NCBI RefSeq assembly: GCF_018854495.1 | Contig: NZ_JABBDR010000250.1 | Span: 1-9,220 of the forward strand | Direction of reading: 5' to 3' | DNA length: 9,220 bases | Source: Acidithiobacillus ferruginosus | GTDB taxonomy: Bacteria > Pseudomonadota > Gammaproteobacteria > Acidithiobacillales > Acidithiobacillaceae | Shown here: piece after piece, positions 1 through 5,305 of the stretch | How the letters are laid out: each line of letters starts with the position of its first letter | Numbering within the stretch: the stretch's first letter is position 1 | The notes under the pieces: model-generated | Database searches by the model: none | What the model was told of the DNA's origin: nothing | The model's input: the letters and a program-made list of their open reading frames with translations, nothing else | Made by a program: the position numbers and the translations under genes

Positions 1-1158
1 CAGTCCAAGTCCCACCCCACCGCCTTTGCCGGCTTGCGCAAAAGGGGCGCGCACCGCTTCCAGCTCGGCCTCCGCAATGCCCGGGCCGTGATCGCGGACG
101 CGGATCAGCACGCCGTCTGCGGTGGGTTCGGCGCTGACGTCTATGGGGGCGCTACCATGAGACTGTGCATTGTCGACGAGGTTCTGCAGGGCACGGGCCA
201 GGCCCACTTCCTGTATGGGCATTTTCGGCAGCGCGACGGCAGGGGGGTGCCACACCACGCCAGCCGGTTGGCGTAGAATGAACGCCTTGAGCCAGAGACC
301 CAGGTCGGTCGCCACCAGTGGCTCCTGCTCGCCGCTACGCGCATAATCGAGAAACTGGTGGATGACCTTGTCCATCTCCTGAATGTTCGCGATGATTTCA
401 CTGCGGGCCTCCTCCTCGGCCGGCAGGAATTCGGCGCTCAGGCGCATCCGGGTGAGCGGTGTGCGCAGATCATGAGAGACCCCCACCAGCACCATCTCCC
501 GCTCTTTCCAGAGACGATGCAAATCGCGCAGGGTCTGGTTGAAGCGTTCGGCCAGGCGCCGCAGATCGGCCGGACCCGCCTCGGGCAGATCCGCCGGGGT
601 ATCGCCGCCGCGCAAACGTGCCACCCCTTGCATGAGCCGGGTGAGGGGCCGGGTGACCTGGCGTACCGCCAGATACGCCCCCAGCCAGGAGAGCAGCAAA
701 ATCGCCGCCAGCTTGAACCAGGGCAACGGCAGCCCCGGTGGATGAAGCATGGGCATGGCCAGCGCCAGGGTTGCATCGGGCCGGGTTTGCAACCAGAGCA
801 TCCGGCGTTGGCCGTCCACGCGTAGTTGCGCCTGCGGCCAGCCCATGCGGTGCAGCAGTTGCAGGGCGTTTGCCAGTACCGGCAGACGGGGATTGTGGCC
901 GCGCACCGCACCGGCAGGAACGATGCGGAGACCTTGGTGCAGCAGCACGGACTCCGTCGCCTGACGCTGGGCTGGGGTGAGGGTTTCACTCAGGGTCAGA
1001 ATTTGCGCCCAGTTCTGCGCCAGACGCTCGGCCTGCGGGTTGGCCTGATAGATGTTGAAAAACCAGTACACCGCAAGCTGACTCAGCAGCAGTAGCCCGG
1101 CGATGATGAGAAACATACGGGTAAACAGCGTATCCGGCCAGAGGCGCGATTTATTCAT
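1..1158 (-). CDS. EnvZ-like sensor histidine kinase (partial, C-terminus off left edge)
   Basis: Inner-membrane sensor kinase that should autophosphorylate and pass phosphate to the response regulator encoded just upstream. The frame is open for all 386 codons to the left edge. Visible in order: a first membrane helix at about residues 14-36, a periplasmic sensor region of about 110 residues, a second helix at about 147-165, a HAMP-like linker to about 220, the H-box VSHDLRTPLTRMRL with phospho-acceptor His229, an N-box NLVDNAQSHG (Asn326/Asn330), and a G1 box RDHGPGI near 355-361. The G2-like GVGLGL is the last thing before the edge, so only the end of the ATPase domain is missing. The start ATG (1158-1156) overlaps the response regulator's stop as ATGA, which indicates translational coupling and fixes the start. 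The periplasmic domain matches no family I recognise, so the signal is unknown. The His-kinase call is very secure; the EnvZ-type label rests on layout. Confidence 0.93.
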   Translation of the reverse strand, partial: MNKSRLWPDTLFTRMFLIIAGLLLLSQLAVYWFFNIYQANPQAERLAQNWAQILTLSETLTPAQRQATESVLLHQGLRIVPAGAVRGHNPRLPVLANALQLLHRMGWPQAQLRVDGQRRMLWLQTRPDATLALAMPMLHPPGLPLPWFKLAAILLLSWLGAYLAVRQVTRPLTRLMQGVARLRGGDTPADLPEAGPADLRRLAERFNQTLRDLHRLWKEREMVLVGVSHDLRTPLTRMRLSAEFLPAEEEARSEIIANIQEMDKVIHQFLDYARSGEQEPLVATDLGLWLKAFILRQPAGVVWHPPAVALPKMPIQEVGLARALQNLVDNAQSHGSAPIDVSAEPTADGVLIRVRDHGPGIAEAELEAVRAPFAQAGKGGGVGLGL

Positions 1159-1901
1159 CCGGGTAAAGCGCCTTCTTCCCTGGGTGTGGCATCTCCGCCA
1201 TCAGGCACCAGCACATACCCCCGCCCCCAGACGGTCTGAATATAGTGTGGTTCGCCGGGATCGTCTTCAACAAGGCGTCGCAAGCGCGAGATAAACACAT
1301 CAATACCCCGTGAACCCGGTGTGGCGTCGTCATTGCCATGGGTCATGGCCAGCAGGCGGTCCCGCGAGAGCGGCTGCCAGGGATGACTGGCCAGCGCGTG
1401 CAGAATGGAAAACTCGCTGTCAGTAAGGGAGATTTTCTCGTCATTCCGCCAGAGACTGCGACTGTCGAGGGCGAGGCGGAAGGGGCCGAAGATGATGGCG
1501 CCCGGGGTTGGGTCGCTGCTGCGCAGATCCTGACTGCGGCGCAGCACGGCGCGGATACGCGCAACCAGTTCCTGGGGCTCAAAGGGCTTGGAGAGATAAT
1601 CATCGGCGCCCACATCGAGGCCTTGTACCCGGTCGGCCAGATCCCCCCGGGCAGTCAGCATGATGATGGGCAAATGTGGTTCCTGCACTCGCAGACGCTG
1701 ACAGATGCTGAAGCCGTCTTCGCCGGGCATAAGGACATCCAGCAGGAGCAGGTCATAGTATTCCCGCTCCAACTGGCGATCCATCTGCACGCCGGAGGCG
1801 GCGGCGTGGACGATGAAACCCTGCCCTTCCAGGTAGCGCACCAGCATGGTGCGCAGTCGGGGATCGTCATCGACCAGCAGGATTTTGCCGCCTTCCGTCA
1901 T
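1155..1901 (-). CDS. OmpR-family DNA-binding response regulator
   Basis: Cytoplasmic transcription factor of 248 residues, a normal OmpR/PhoB length. The receiver domain (about 5-120) shows the acidic pocket VDDDP (Asp11/Asp12), phospho-acceptor Asp55 in LLLLDVLMPGEDG, the switch Thr83 in MLTARGD, and Lys105 in YLSKPFEP. The C-terminal winged-helix domain (about 135-235) contains LTDSEFSILHAL, the recognition-helix stretch GSRGIDVFISRLRRLVEDD and the terminal wing TVWGRGYVLV. The ATG at 1901 directly follows the TAA of the Spy-like gene with no base between, and its stop overlaps the kinase start, so the three genes form one transcription unit. It is the expected phosphorylation partner of the kinase. 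No target sites can be proven from the sequence; autoregulation of the operon is plausible because the Spy-like gene heads it. Confidence 0.95.
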   Translation of the reverse strand: MTEGGKILLVDDDPRLRTMLVRYLEGQGFIVHAAASGVQMDRQLEREYYDLLLLDVLMPGEDGFSICQRLRVQEPHLPIIMLTARGDLADRVQGLDVGADDYLSKPFEPQELVARIRAVLRRSQDLRSSDPTPGAIIFGPFRLALDSRSLWRNDEKISLTDSEFSILHALASHPWQPLSRDRLLAMTHGNDDATPGSRGIDVFISRLRRLVEDDPGEPHYIQTVWGRGYVLVPDGGDATPREEGALPG

Positions 1902-2456
1902 TTACTTACCCCAGGGGCCTCGCCTGCTCCCTATTTCCTTATACAGCGCGGTAGCTTTCTGCCACTGCACAGGCGTCAGTATCTTATGGAGATAATTCAC
2001 CTGCTGAATGCCATGTTCGAGCATCGTGGCATGATCCTTGAGGACCGCTTCCCGCAAGGGGACGATGGCACTGCCCGATTCACCGTTCAGAAGCGCATTA
2101 CGCAGCGCGGCATTGTGAACCTGCATATCCTGACGCCAGGTGGGCATTTGCTTTAGCTGCTGGGCGCGCCAGTTTTTCAGATCCGTTTCCTGCGCGGGGG
2201 TCAGCTTGAGGTCCACCGCATGCCGCCAGACGATGGGCATCAGCATGGGCACGGGTGCATTCCGCATCCAACCACCCTTGCGCATGGCGCCAGGCCGCCA
2301 TCCCCCCGGACAAGGATGACCTTGCATCATGCCCGGTCCCATGGGGCCACCATTCATGGCCGGCGGGGCCTCTGCACCTGCCGCAAAGGCGGGCACCACC
2401 GCCAGCGCCATCGTTCCGACCATCAATCCGGATACTACGTGCTTGAATTTTAACAT
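1902..2456 (-). CDS. Spy/CpxP-like, Met-rich periplasmic protein
   Basis: Predicted secreted periplasmic protein of 184 residues. It begins with a signal peptide (MLKFKHVVSGLMVGTMALAV, then VPAFA), with cleavage likely near residue 25. Two LTxxQ motifs, LTPAQ at 85-89 and LTPVQ at 160-164, are the hallmark of the Spy/CpxP family of periplasmic chaperones and stress-sensor accessories. The stretch between signal peptide and first motif (34-73) holds eight Met plus His47 and Cys49, a composition often linked to Cu/Ag binding; metal binding here is inference. The start is set by GAGGAG at 2469-2464, seven bases before the ATG. The frame stays open to a GTG at 2474, but that would place the ribosome-binding site inside the gene. 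It is first in an operon with the regulator and kinase, suggesting it modulates or reports to that kinase, as CpxP does for CpxA. Family call fairly sure, ligand unknown. Confidence 0.85.
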   Translation of the reverse strand: MLKFKHVVSGLMVGTMALAVVPAFAAGAEAPPAMNGGPMGPGMMQGHPCPGGWRPGAMRKGGWMRNAPVPMLMPIVWRHAVDLKLTPAQETDLKNWRAQQLKQMPTWRQDMQVHNAALRNALLNGESGSAIVPLREAVLKDHATMLEHGIQQVNYLHKILTPVQWQKATALYKEIGSRRGPWGK

Positions 2457-2463
2457 CACTCTG

Positions 2464-2469
2464 CTCCTC
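2464..2469 (-). promoter_or_regulatory. Ribosome-binding site of the Spy-like gene
   Basis: GAGGAG on the minus strand, seven bases ahead of the ATG at 2456. It decides the start of the Spy-like gene in favour of this ATG over the in-frame GTG at 2474. Confidence 0.75.
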
Positions 2470-2480
2470 GTCACTCAGGG

Positions 2481-2499
2481 GGAAAGGTGCGCCCTTTCC
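2481..2499. repeat. Perfect 7-bp inverted repeat in the Spy-like gene leader
   Basis: GGAAAGG at 2481-2487 and CCTTTCC at 2493-2499 are separated by a 5-base loop (TGCGC). The element sits about 25 bases upstream of the Spy-like start codon and a few bases upstream of its ribosome-binding site. It could form an RNA hairpin in the mRNA leader or be an operator half-site pair. It has no T tract on the coding strand, so a terminator is unlikely. Confidence 0.55.
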
Positions 2500-2604
2500 G
2501 TGGCAGACAAGTTAGCGCGCCCCGGCGGCGGGTGCCAGCGGCAAAGTGTCAAGAATTGTGAATGGGGGTGATTGGTTATCGCTAAGGACGCGCATGGCGG
2601 TCCA

Positions 2605-2907
2605 CTTTGAGGTTTAATGACCGAAGCGGCGGCCCAAGCCGGCCAGGCCGCTGAAAATTTGTCTTTCACGCATGCCATTCGCGTACTCCATCGCCGGCTA
2701 CCCGCCGCTGGCTCTATTCCCCCCTCAAGGGAAGTCAGCATGGATCCGCAGCATCCTGACTGAGATGGCCTCACGACGGGCGTGACCAGTCGCGGGAAGC
2801 GTAATCCGCGTGGCGTCAGAAAAAAGATGAGTTCGTATTCGATTCGAGATCGAGGCGATCCGCTGCATCAGCCCGGTGATCCCGTTCCGGTCATCTTATC
2901 TAACTAA
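2605..2907 (+). pseudogene. Remnant of IS4-type transposase, C-terminal end, frameshifted
   Basis: Three consecutive peptide pieces on the plus strand join into what looks like the C-terminus of an IS4-type DDE transposase. The first piece (from 2611, ATG at 2617) reads GLMTEAAAQAG, then LSFTHAIRVLHRRLP and AAGSIPPS. After a shift near 2722-2738 the next frame reads AWIRSILTEMASRR. From about 2782 the first frame resumes with RGKRNPRGVRKKMSSYSIR and runs to a TAA at 2905-2907. The pattern around LSFTHA, and the basic NPRGVRKKMS tail near the C-terminus, are typical of these transposases as I remember them; no search was run. An in-frame TGA at 2608 closes the upstream side, and the catalytic DDE part is absent, so this is a dead fragment. 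It is the only plus-strand coding signal in the window and occupies most of the 467-base gap between two minus-strand operons. Confidence 0.7.
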
Positions 2908-2923
2908 CTAAACAGTATTGCTC

Positions 2924-3616
2924 TTAACCCGGGGCTATCACCGCTTTCCCGATGGCCGCAAGTTGTTCTACGAGCGATGGCAACCAGGGGTTCGTGGCAA
3001 AAGTTGGCACATTGCCCAGCATGAGTAGCGCATGGCCGGCGATGCCCACGGCGTCCCCATGGTCCCGCGCCAACCAGATCGTGGCCTGAGTCTCTGAGCG
3101 GAGGATGGCCTGGTGGGCGGCGCGCTTGCCAAACCAGTCGGTAAGTCCGGAGAGCCATCCTGCCAGTTGATTGTCGGCTGCGAGTACCAGCAAATGGTAA
3201 GTGTGCGGATCCTGACTATTGGCGATACCCACAAGAATGAGCCAGGTGCGTTCTGGTGTAGACAGGGGCAATAGCCACTGCGGCGCTATTGCGACACAGC
3301 GTATGGTGTTTCCGCTAATGGCCGTCAGATAAGGTGCGCCCGGTATGTGCGCAACACGCGCAATTATCTCGGGAGGATCCAAATATACCGGCACAGGTAT
3401 GGGAACGGGCTCCAACGCCTCGGCATTCTGTACGGCTTGTTGCTCTGAGGTGTTTACTGGCAAGACATTACGTGCTAGAAAGCTACAGGCGTCTGCTGGA
3501 TCACTGCTGATTTGCGCTGCAGCGAACCGGGGGTCAACCAGACCCGTAATAGCACACAAAAGCGCCATTAATAACCCTACGACCTCTTTCCGGAAAAGCT
3601 TTTTACGGCGGAACAT
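2924..3616 (-). CDS. Secreted/periplasmic protein of unknown function
   Basis: I do not recognise this protein. From the ATG at 3616 it has 230 residues. It begins with a textbook signal peptide: a basic start FRRKKLFRK, a hydrophobic core VVGLLMALLCAITGLV and a cleavage-like RFAAAQ near 30-35. The mature part has two cysteines (about 44 and 107) that could pair in the periplasm, a proline-rich PVPIPVPVY segment at about 70-78, and an amphipathic C-terminal third rich in Trp, Leu and Ala. The frame is open further, to an ATG at 3739 that is 18 bases after the preceding gene and has a GAGGTG nearby. I prefer 3616 because it puts the signal peptide at the N-terminus and has AGGA seven bases before it; the extra 41 residues carry no recognisable feature. 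It is the last gene of the envelope cluster. Its stop lies only 17 bases from the stop of the transposase remnant, so the original C-terminus may have been altered. Confidence 0.7.
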   Translation of the reverse strand: MFRRKKLFRKEVVGLLMALLCAITGLVDPRFAAAQISSDPADACSFLARNVLPVNTSEQQAVQNAEALEPVPIPVPVYLDPPEIIARVAHIPGAPYLTAISGNTIRCVAIAPQWLLPLSTPERTWLILVGIANSQDPHTYHLLVLAADNQLAGWLSGLTDWFGKRAAHQAILRSETQATIWLARDHGDAVGIAGHALLMLGNVPTFATNPWLPSLVEQLAAIGKAVIAPG

Positions 3617-3757
3617 CACCATGTCCTGAGCTTTGTCCTGCAGACTTGTCCATAAGCAGGTTAACAAAACCAATGGGCTATTTGCGCGCATGATTTCCAC
3701 CGCACGCCCGTAGTTCGTGCTTATGAAGAGATCATCCACAGTAGCACCTCGCTGGCT

Positions 3758-3937
3758 TTACCTGGAGGGAAGGCTAAAAATCCCAAAGACGCTTAACAGC
3801 CATAAAATCACAACAATGACCACGACCAGATTCAGTATTGACTTAATGGAAGATGCCATGGGTATATAGCTATTGACGAGCCAGAGAAGGACGCCAACCA
3901 CGATCAGGACCAGCACTACGTGAATCAAAGGTGTCAT
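3758..3937 (-). CDS. Small two-helix membrane protein, Thivi_2564 type
   Basis: A 59-residue, almost wholly hydrophobic protein predicted to span the inner membrane twice: helix one at about 4-21 (LIHVVLVLIVVGVLLWLV) and helix two at about 34-53 (ILNLVVVIVVILWLLSVFGI). They are joined by a short linker containing NSYIPMASSIK. The layout and the NxYIPM...IK...LN pattern match the small Thivi_2564-type membrane proteins found in many proteobacteria, whose role is unknown. The ATG at 3937 is preceded by AAGGAG with a seven-base gap. The frame runs back to a TTG at 3967, but that would include the ribosome-binding site, so it is not used. It lies 95 bases downstream of the 51-residue gene and 141 bases before the chosen start of the secreted protein. 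Confidence 0.82.
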   Translation of the reverse strand: MTPLIHVVLVLIVVGVLLWLVNSYIPMASSIKSILNLVVVIVVILWLLSVFGIFSLPSR

Positions 3938-4032
3938 CACATATCTCCTTGGTCTGTATTGCAACAATATTTGGTTTGATCTCTAAACCCCGTACATCAT
4001 CGTATTGGCTATGTTTATTAATGAGGCAACAC

Positions 4033-4188
4033 TTATAATCGGCCCAGCAGAAGAAGAATTAAAACTATCAATAGCACAACCCCAACAACTCCACTGGGTC
4101 CATATCCCCACGCCCTGCTGTGCGGCCAGGCTGGGAATACACCCAGAAGCAGCATGATCAATACGACCAATAGCACTGTGCCCAACAT
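4033..4188 (-). CDS. Small hydrophobic protein, DUF3309 type (51 residues)
   Basis: A 51-residue protein with a clear AAGGAG ribosome-binding site seven bases before the ATG at 4188. The N-terminal hydrophobic segment is MLGTVLLVVLIMLLLGVFPA, the middle is polar and aromatic (WPHSRAWGYGPSG), and the C-terminal hydrophobic segment is VVGVVLLIVLILLLLG followed by RL. A hydrophobic helix, a central W/P/H/S...WGYGPSG stretch and a second helix ending in LLLGR(L) are characteristic of DUF3309 proteins, whose function is unknown. It lies 141 bases after the DUF3568-like gene and 95 bases before another tiny membrane protein in the same orientation, which suggests a group of small inner-membrane proteins expressed together. 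Family assignment is from memory of the pattern; that it is a real gene is strongly supported by the ribosome-binding site and composition. Confidence 0.82.
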   Translation of the reverse strand: MLGTVLLVVLIMLLLGVFPAWPHSRAWGYGPSGVVGVVLLIVLILLLLGRL

Positions 4189-4329
4189 GGTAGTTTCTCC
4201 TTGTGGTTTATGCAGCGGTAATATTTTCTGCCAGAGAAGCCTTGGTACTGCCGCCTTGGTGAGTCACGCCATGGGCAACCCACCTCGGAAGACAGAACAC
4301 CTGCCGCCAGACAAAGGCCCCCATCTATC

Positions 4330-4785
4330 TCAGTTGTGAAAGACTGGCGGCGTAACGGTCGCGTGGACACCGAGTCGCTGACTTAACAATCGGAAAAACT
4401 GCTGGGAGAGCACCTTGTTACCCATCAAGCCGACGCCCATCTCGACCTTCGTGACCTTGGCGCTGGGGGATTGCAAATTAACGCTCACCTTTGTCCCATC
4501 CGTGGTTTTTCCATAGATAGCTTCCTCATTCTCCTTCTTGTGAAGGTTGCCGGTATAGCTGATATGCATTTCCCCCAGCACCGCGCGAGAGGCAGCGGTG
4601 GCCTGCCCAAGGCTAACCGGGTAATAGGCCTGATAATCTGATAGCCCTCCGCCCGCCACGTAAGTAGCCCCTCCGGCCCCGGCCCCGGCTCCCAACAAAG
4701 CCACACACCCACTGAGCGGCGCTACCAGCACCGCACAGCCCAAGGCGAGATATGCGTAGGCTCTACGACTGGATATCTGGCTCAC
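4330..4785 (-). CDS. Outer-membrane-type lipoprotein, DUF3568-like
   Basis: Predicted lipoprotein of 151 residues. A basic and polar start (SQISSRRAYAY) is followed by a hydrophobic stretch and the lipobox LSGC, with Cys27 as the likely lipidated residue. After it comes a Gly/Ala-rich linker (about 29-47), then a folded domain with YYPVSLGQATAASRAVL and a probable beta-rich part (ISYTGNLHKKENEEAIYGKT, VSVNLQSPSAKVTKVEMGVG) ending in an amphipathic helix. The order resembles DUF3568 lipoproteins, a family without known function. I chose the GTG at 4785 because GGAGG lies eight bases before it and it gives a standard lipoprotein signal. An in-frame ATG at 4800 has no ribosome-binding site and would overlap the upstream gene by 11 bases. 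Four bases separate this start from the stop of the alanine-zipper lipoprotein gene, so the two are translationally coupled. Confidence 0.8.
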   Translation of the reverse strand: MSQISSRRAYAYLALGCAVLVAPLSGCVALLGAGAGAGGATYVAGGGLSDYQAYYPVSLGQATAASRAVLGEMHISYTGNLHKKENEEAIYGKTTDGTKVSVNLQSPSAKVTKVEMGVGLMGNKVLSQQFFRLLSQRLGVHATVTPPVFHN

Positions 4786-4789
4786 TTTC

Positions 4790-5098
4790 TTATCCTCCAT
4801 TACTGGCGTTGGCTGCCCGAATCGCCTGGTTGGCTGTCCGTTGCGCAGCATTGGCTGTTTGCTGCGCGGTATCTGCCCGCCTGATGGCCTCGTTTTGCGT
4901 GTTTTGCAGTGCGTTCGCCTTCATGAGCGCTTCGTTGGCGGTGTCCTGAGCTTCTCTGGCCATTGTTTGTGCCGCGTCGACCTTCGCGTTCAATTGCGAT
5001 AGATCCGGCCCACTTGCACATCCAGCGAGCCCCAGGGGAAGGACCATCATGGTAACCGTAAGCATCGCGCCAAATGTGTTATTCATTTTTTCAGTCAT
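4790..5098 (-). CDS. Alanine-zipper lipoprotein (Lpp/OprI-like)
   Basis: Predicted lipoprotein of 102 residues. The signal peptide ends in the lipobox LAGC (24-27), with Cys27 as the lipidated residue. The mature part from about 33 to 98 is one long helix with Ala at regular three- and four-residue spacing (for example AREAQDTANEALMKANALQ and ADTAQQTANAAQRTANQAI). This is the alanine-zipper coiled coil of Lpp/OprI-type proteins, which form trimers in the periplasm anchored to the outer membrane. Unlike classic Lpp it ends in SNGG and lacks a C-terminal Lys, so covalent linkage to peptidoglycan is not expected. The ATG at 5098 is preceded by AAGGAG with a seven-base gap; a second ATG four codons in is less well placed. 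It is the first gene of the envelope cluster, with a 207-base gap to the upstream MalQ-TreY gene that probably holds its promoter. Confidence 0.87.
   Translation of the reverse strand: MTEKMNNTFGAMLTVTMMVLPLGLAGCASGPDLSQLNAKVDAAQTMAREAQDTANEALMKANALQNTQNEAIRRADTAQQTANAAQRTANQAIRAANASNGG
4794..4798 (-). promoter_or_regulatory. Ribosome-binding site deciding the DUF3568-like start
   Basis: GGAGG on the minus strand lies in the last codons of the upstream lipoprotein gene, eight bases before a GTG at 4785. It supports the GTG rather than the nearby ATG at 4800 and makes the two lipoprotein genes translationally coupled. Confidence 0.65.
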
Positions 5099-5203
5099 GG
5101 TATTTCTCCTTAATCCTCAACAAATAACGGCAAGGGGAACCGGAGAGCCCAGGCACCTGTCCGCCAAGTTCTTTCCGGTCTATTTTCAAGAAGGTACGTT
5201 TGA

Positions 5204-5231
5204 AGTATAGCCTATTTTTCGTCGTCAACTG
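5204..5231 (-). promoter_or_regulatory. Possible sigma-70-type promoter for the envelope cluster
   Basis: On the minus strand TATACT (5209-5204) is a good -10 hexamer, about 105 bases before the alanine-zipper lipoprotein start and inside an AT-richer patch. The -35 partner is unclear: TTGACG (5228-5223) is a good match but leaves only 13 bases of spacer, while CAGTTG (5231-5226) gives 16 bases but a poor match. Treat it as a candidate only. Confidence 0.35.
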
Positions 5232-5305
5232 GTTGGCGGGGGCATAAATCCCTCCTCAGACAGTCCCACCCAGATTGAACAGCCACGATCACTCTTGAGA
5301 GGGAA

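Noticed and set aside
1338..2156. A 272-codon plus-strand open frame across the response regulator and Spy-like gene.
   Set aside because: It is antisense to two well-supported genes and its translation shows no domain or ribosome-binding site of note.
2547..2552. A perfect TTGACA on the minus strand upstream of the Spy-like gene, as a -35 box.
   Set aside because: Seventeen bases downstream the sequence is CGCCGC, not a -10 box. TAACTT further on is 32 bases away. Heat-shock and sigma-54 consensus elements also do not fit well, so no promoter is called.
2475..2774. A 99-codon minus-strand open frame upstream of the Spy-like gene.
   Set aside because: It overlaps the transposase remnant on the opposite strand, where recognisable peptide motifs lie, and has no family-like features of its own.
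3617..3739. N-terminal extension of the secreted protein from the ATG at 3739.
   Set aside because: It would put 41 featureless residues in front of a complete signal peptide. The start at 3616 has its own AGGA at the right distance, though the longer start cannot be excluded.
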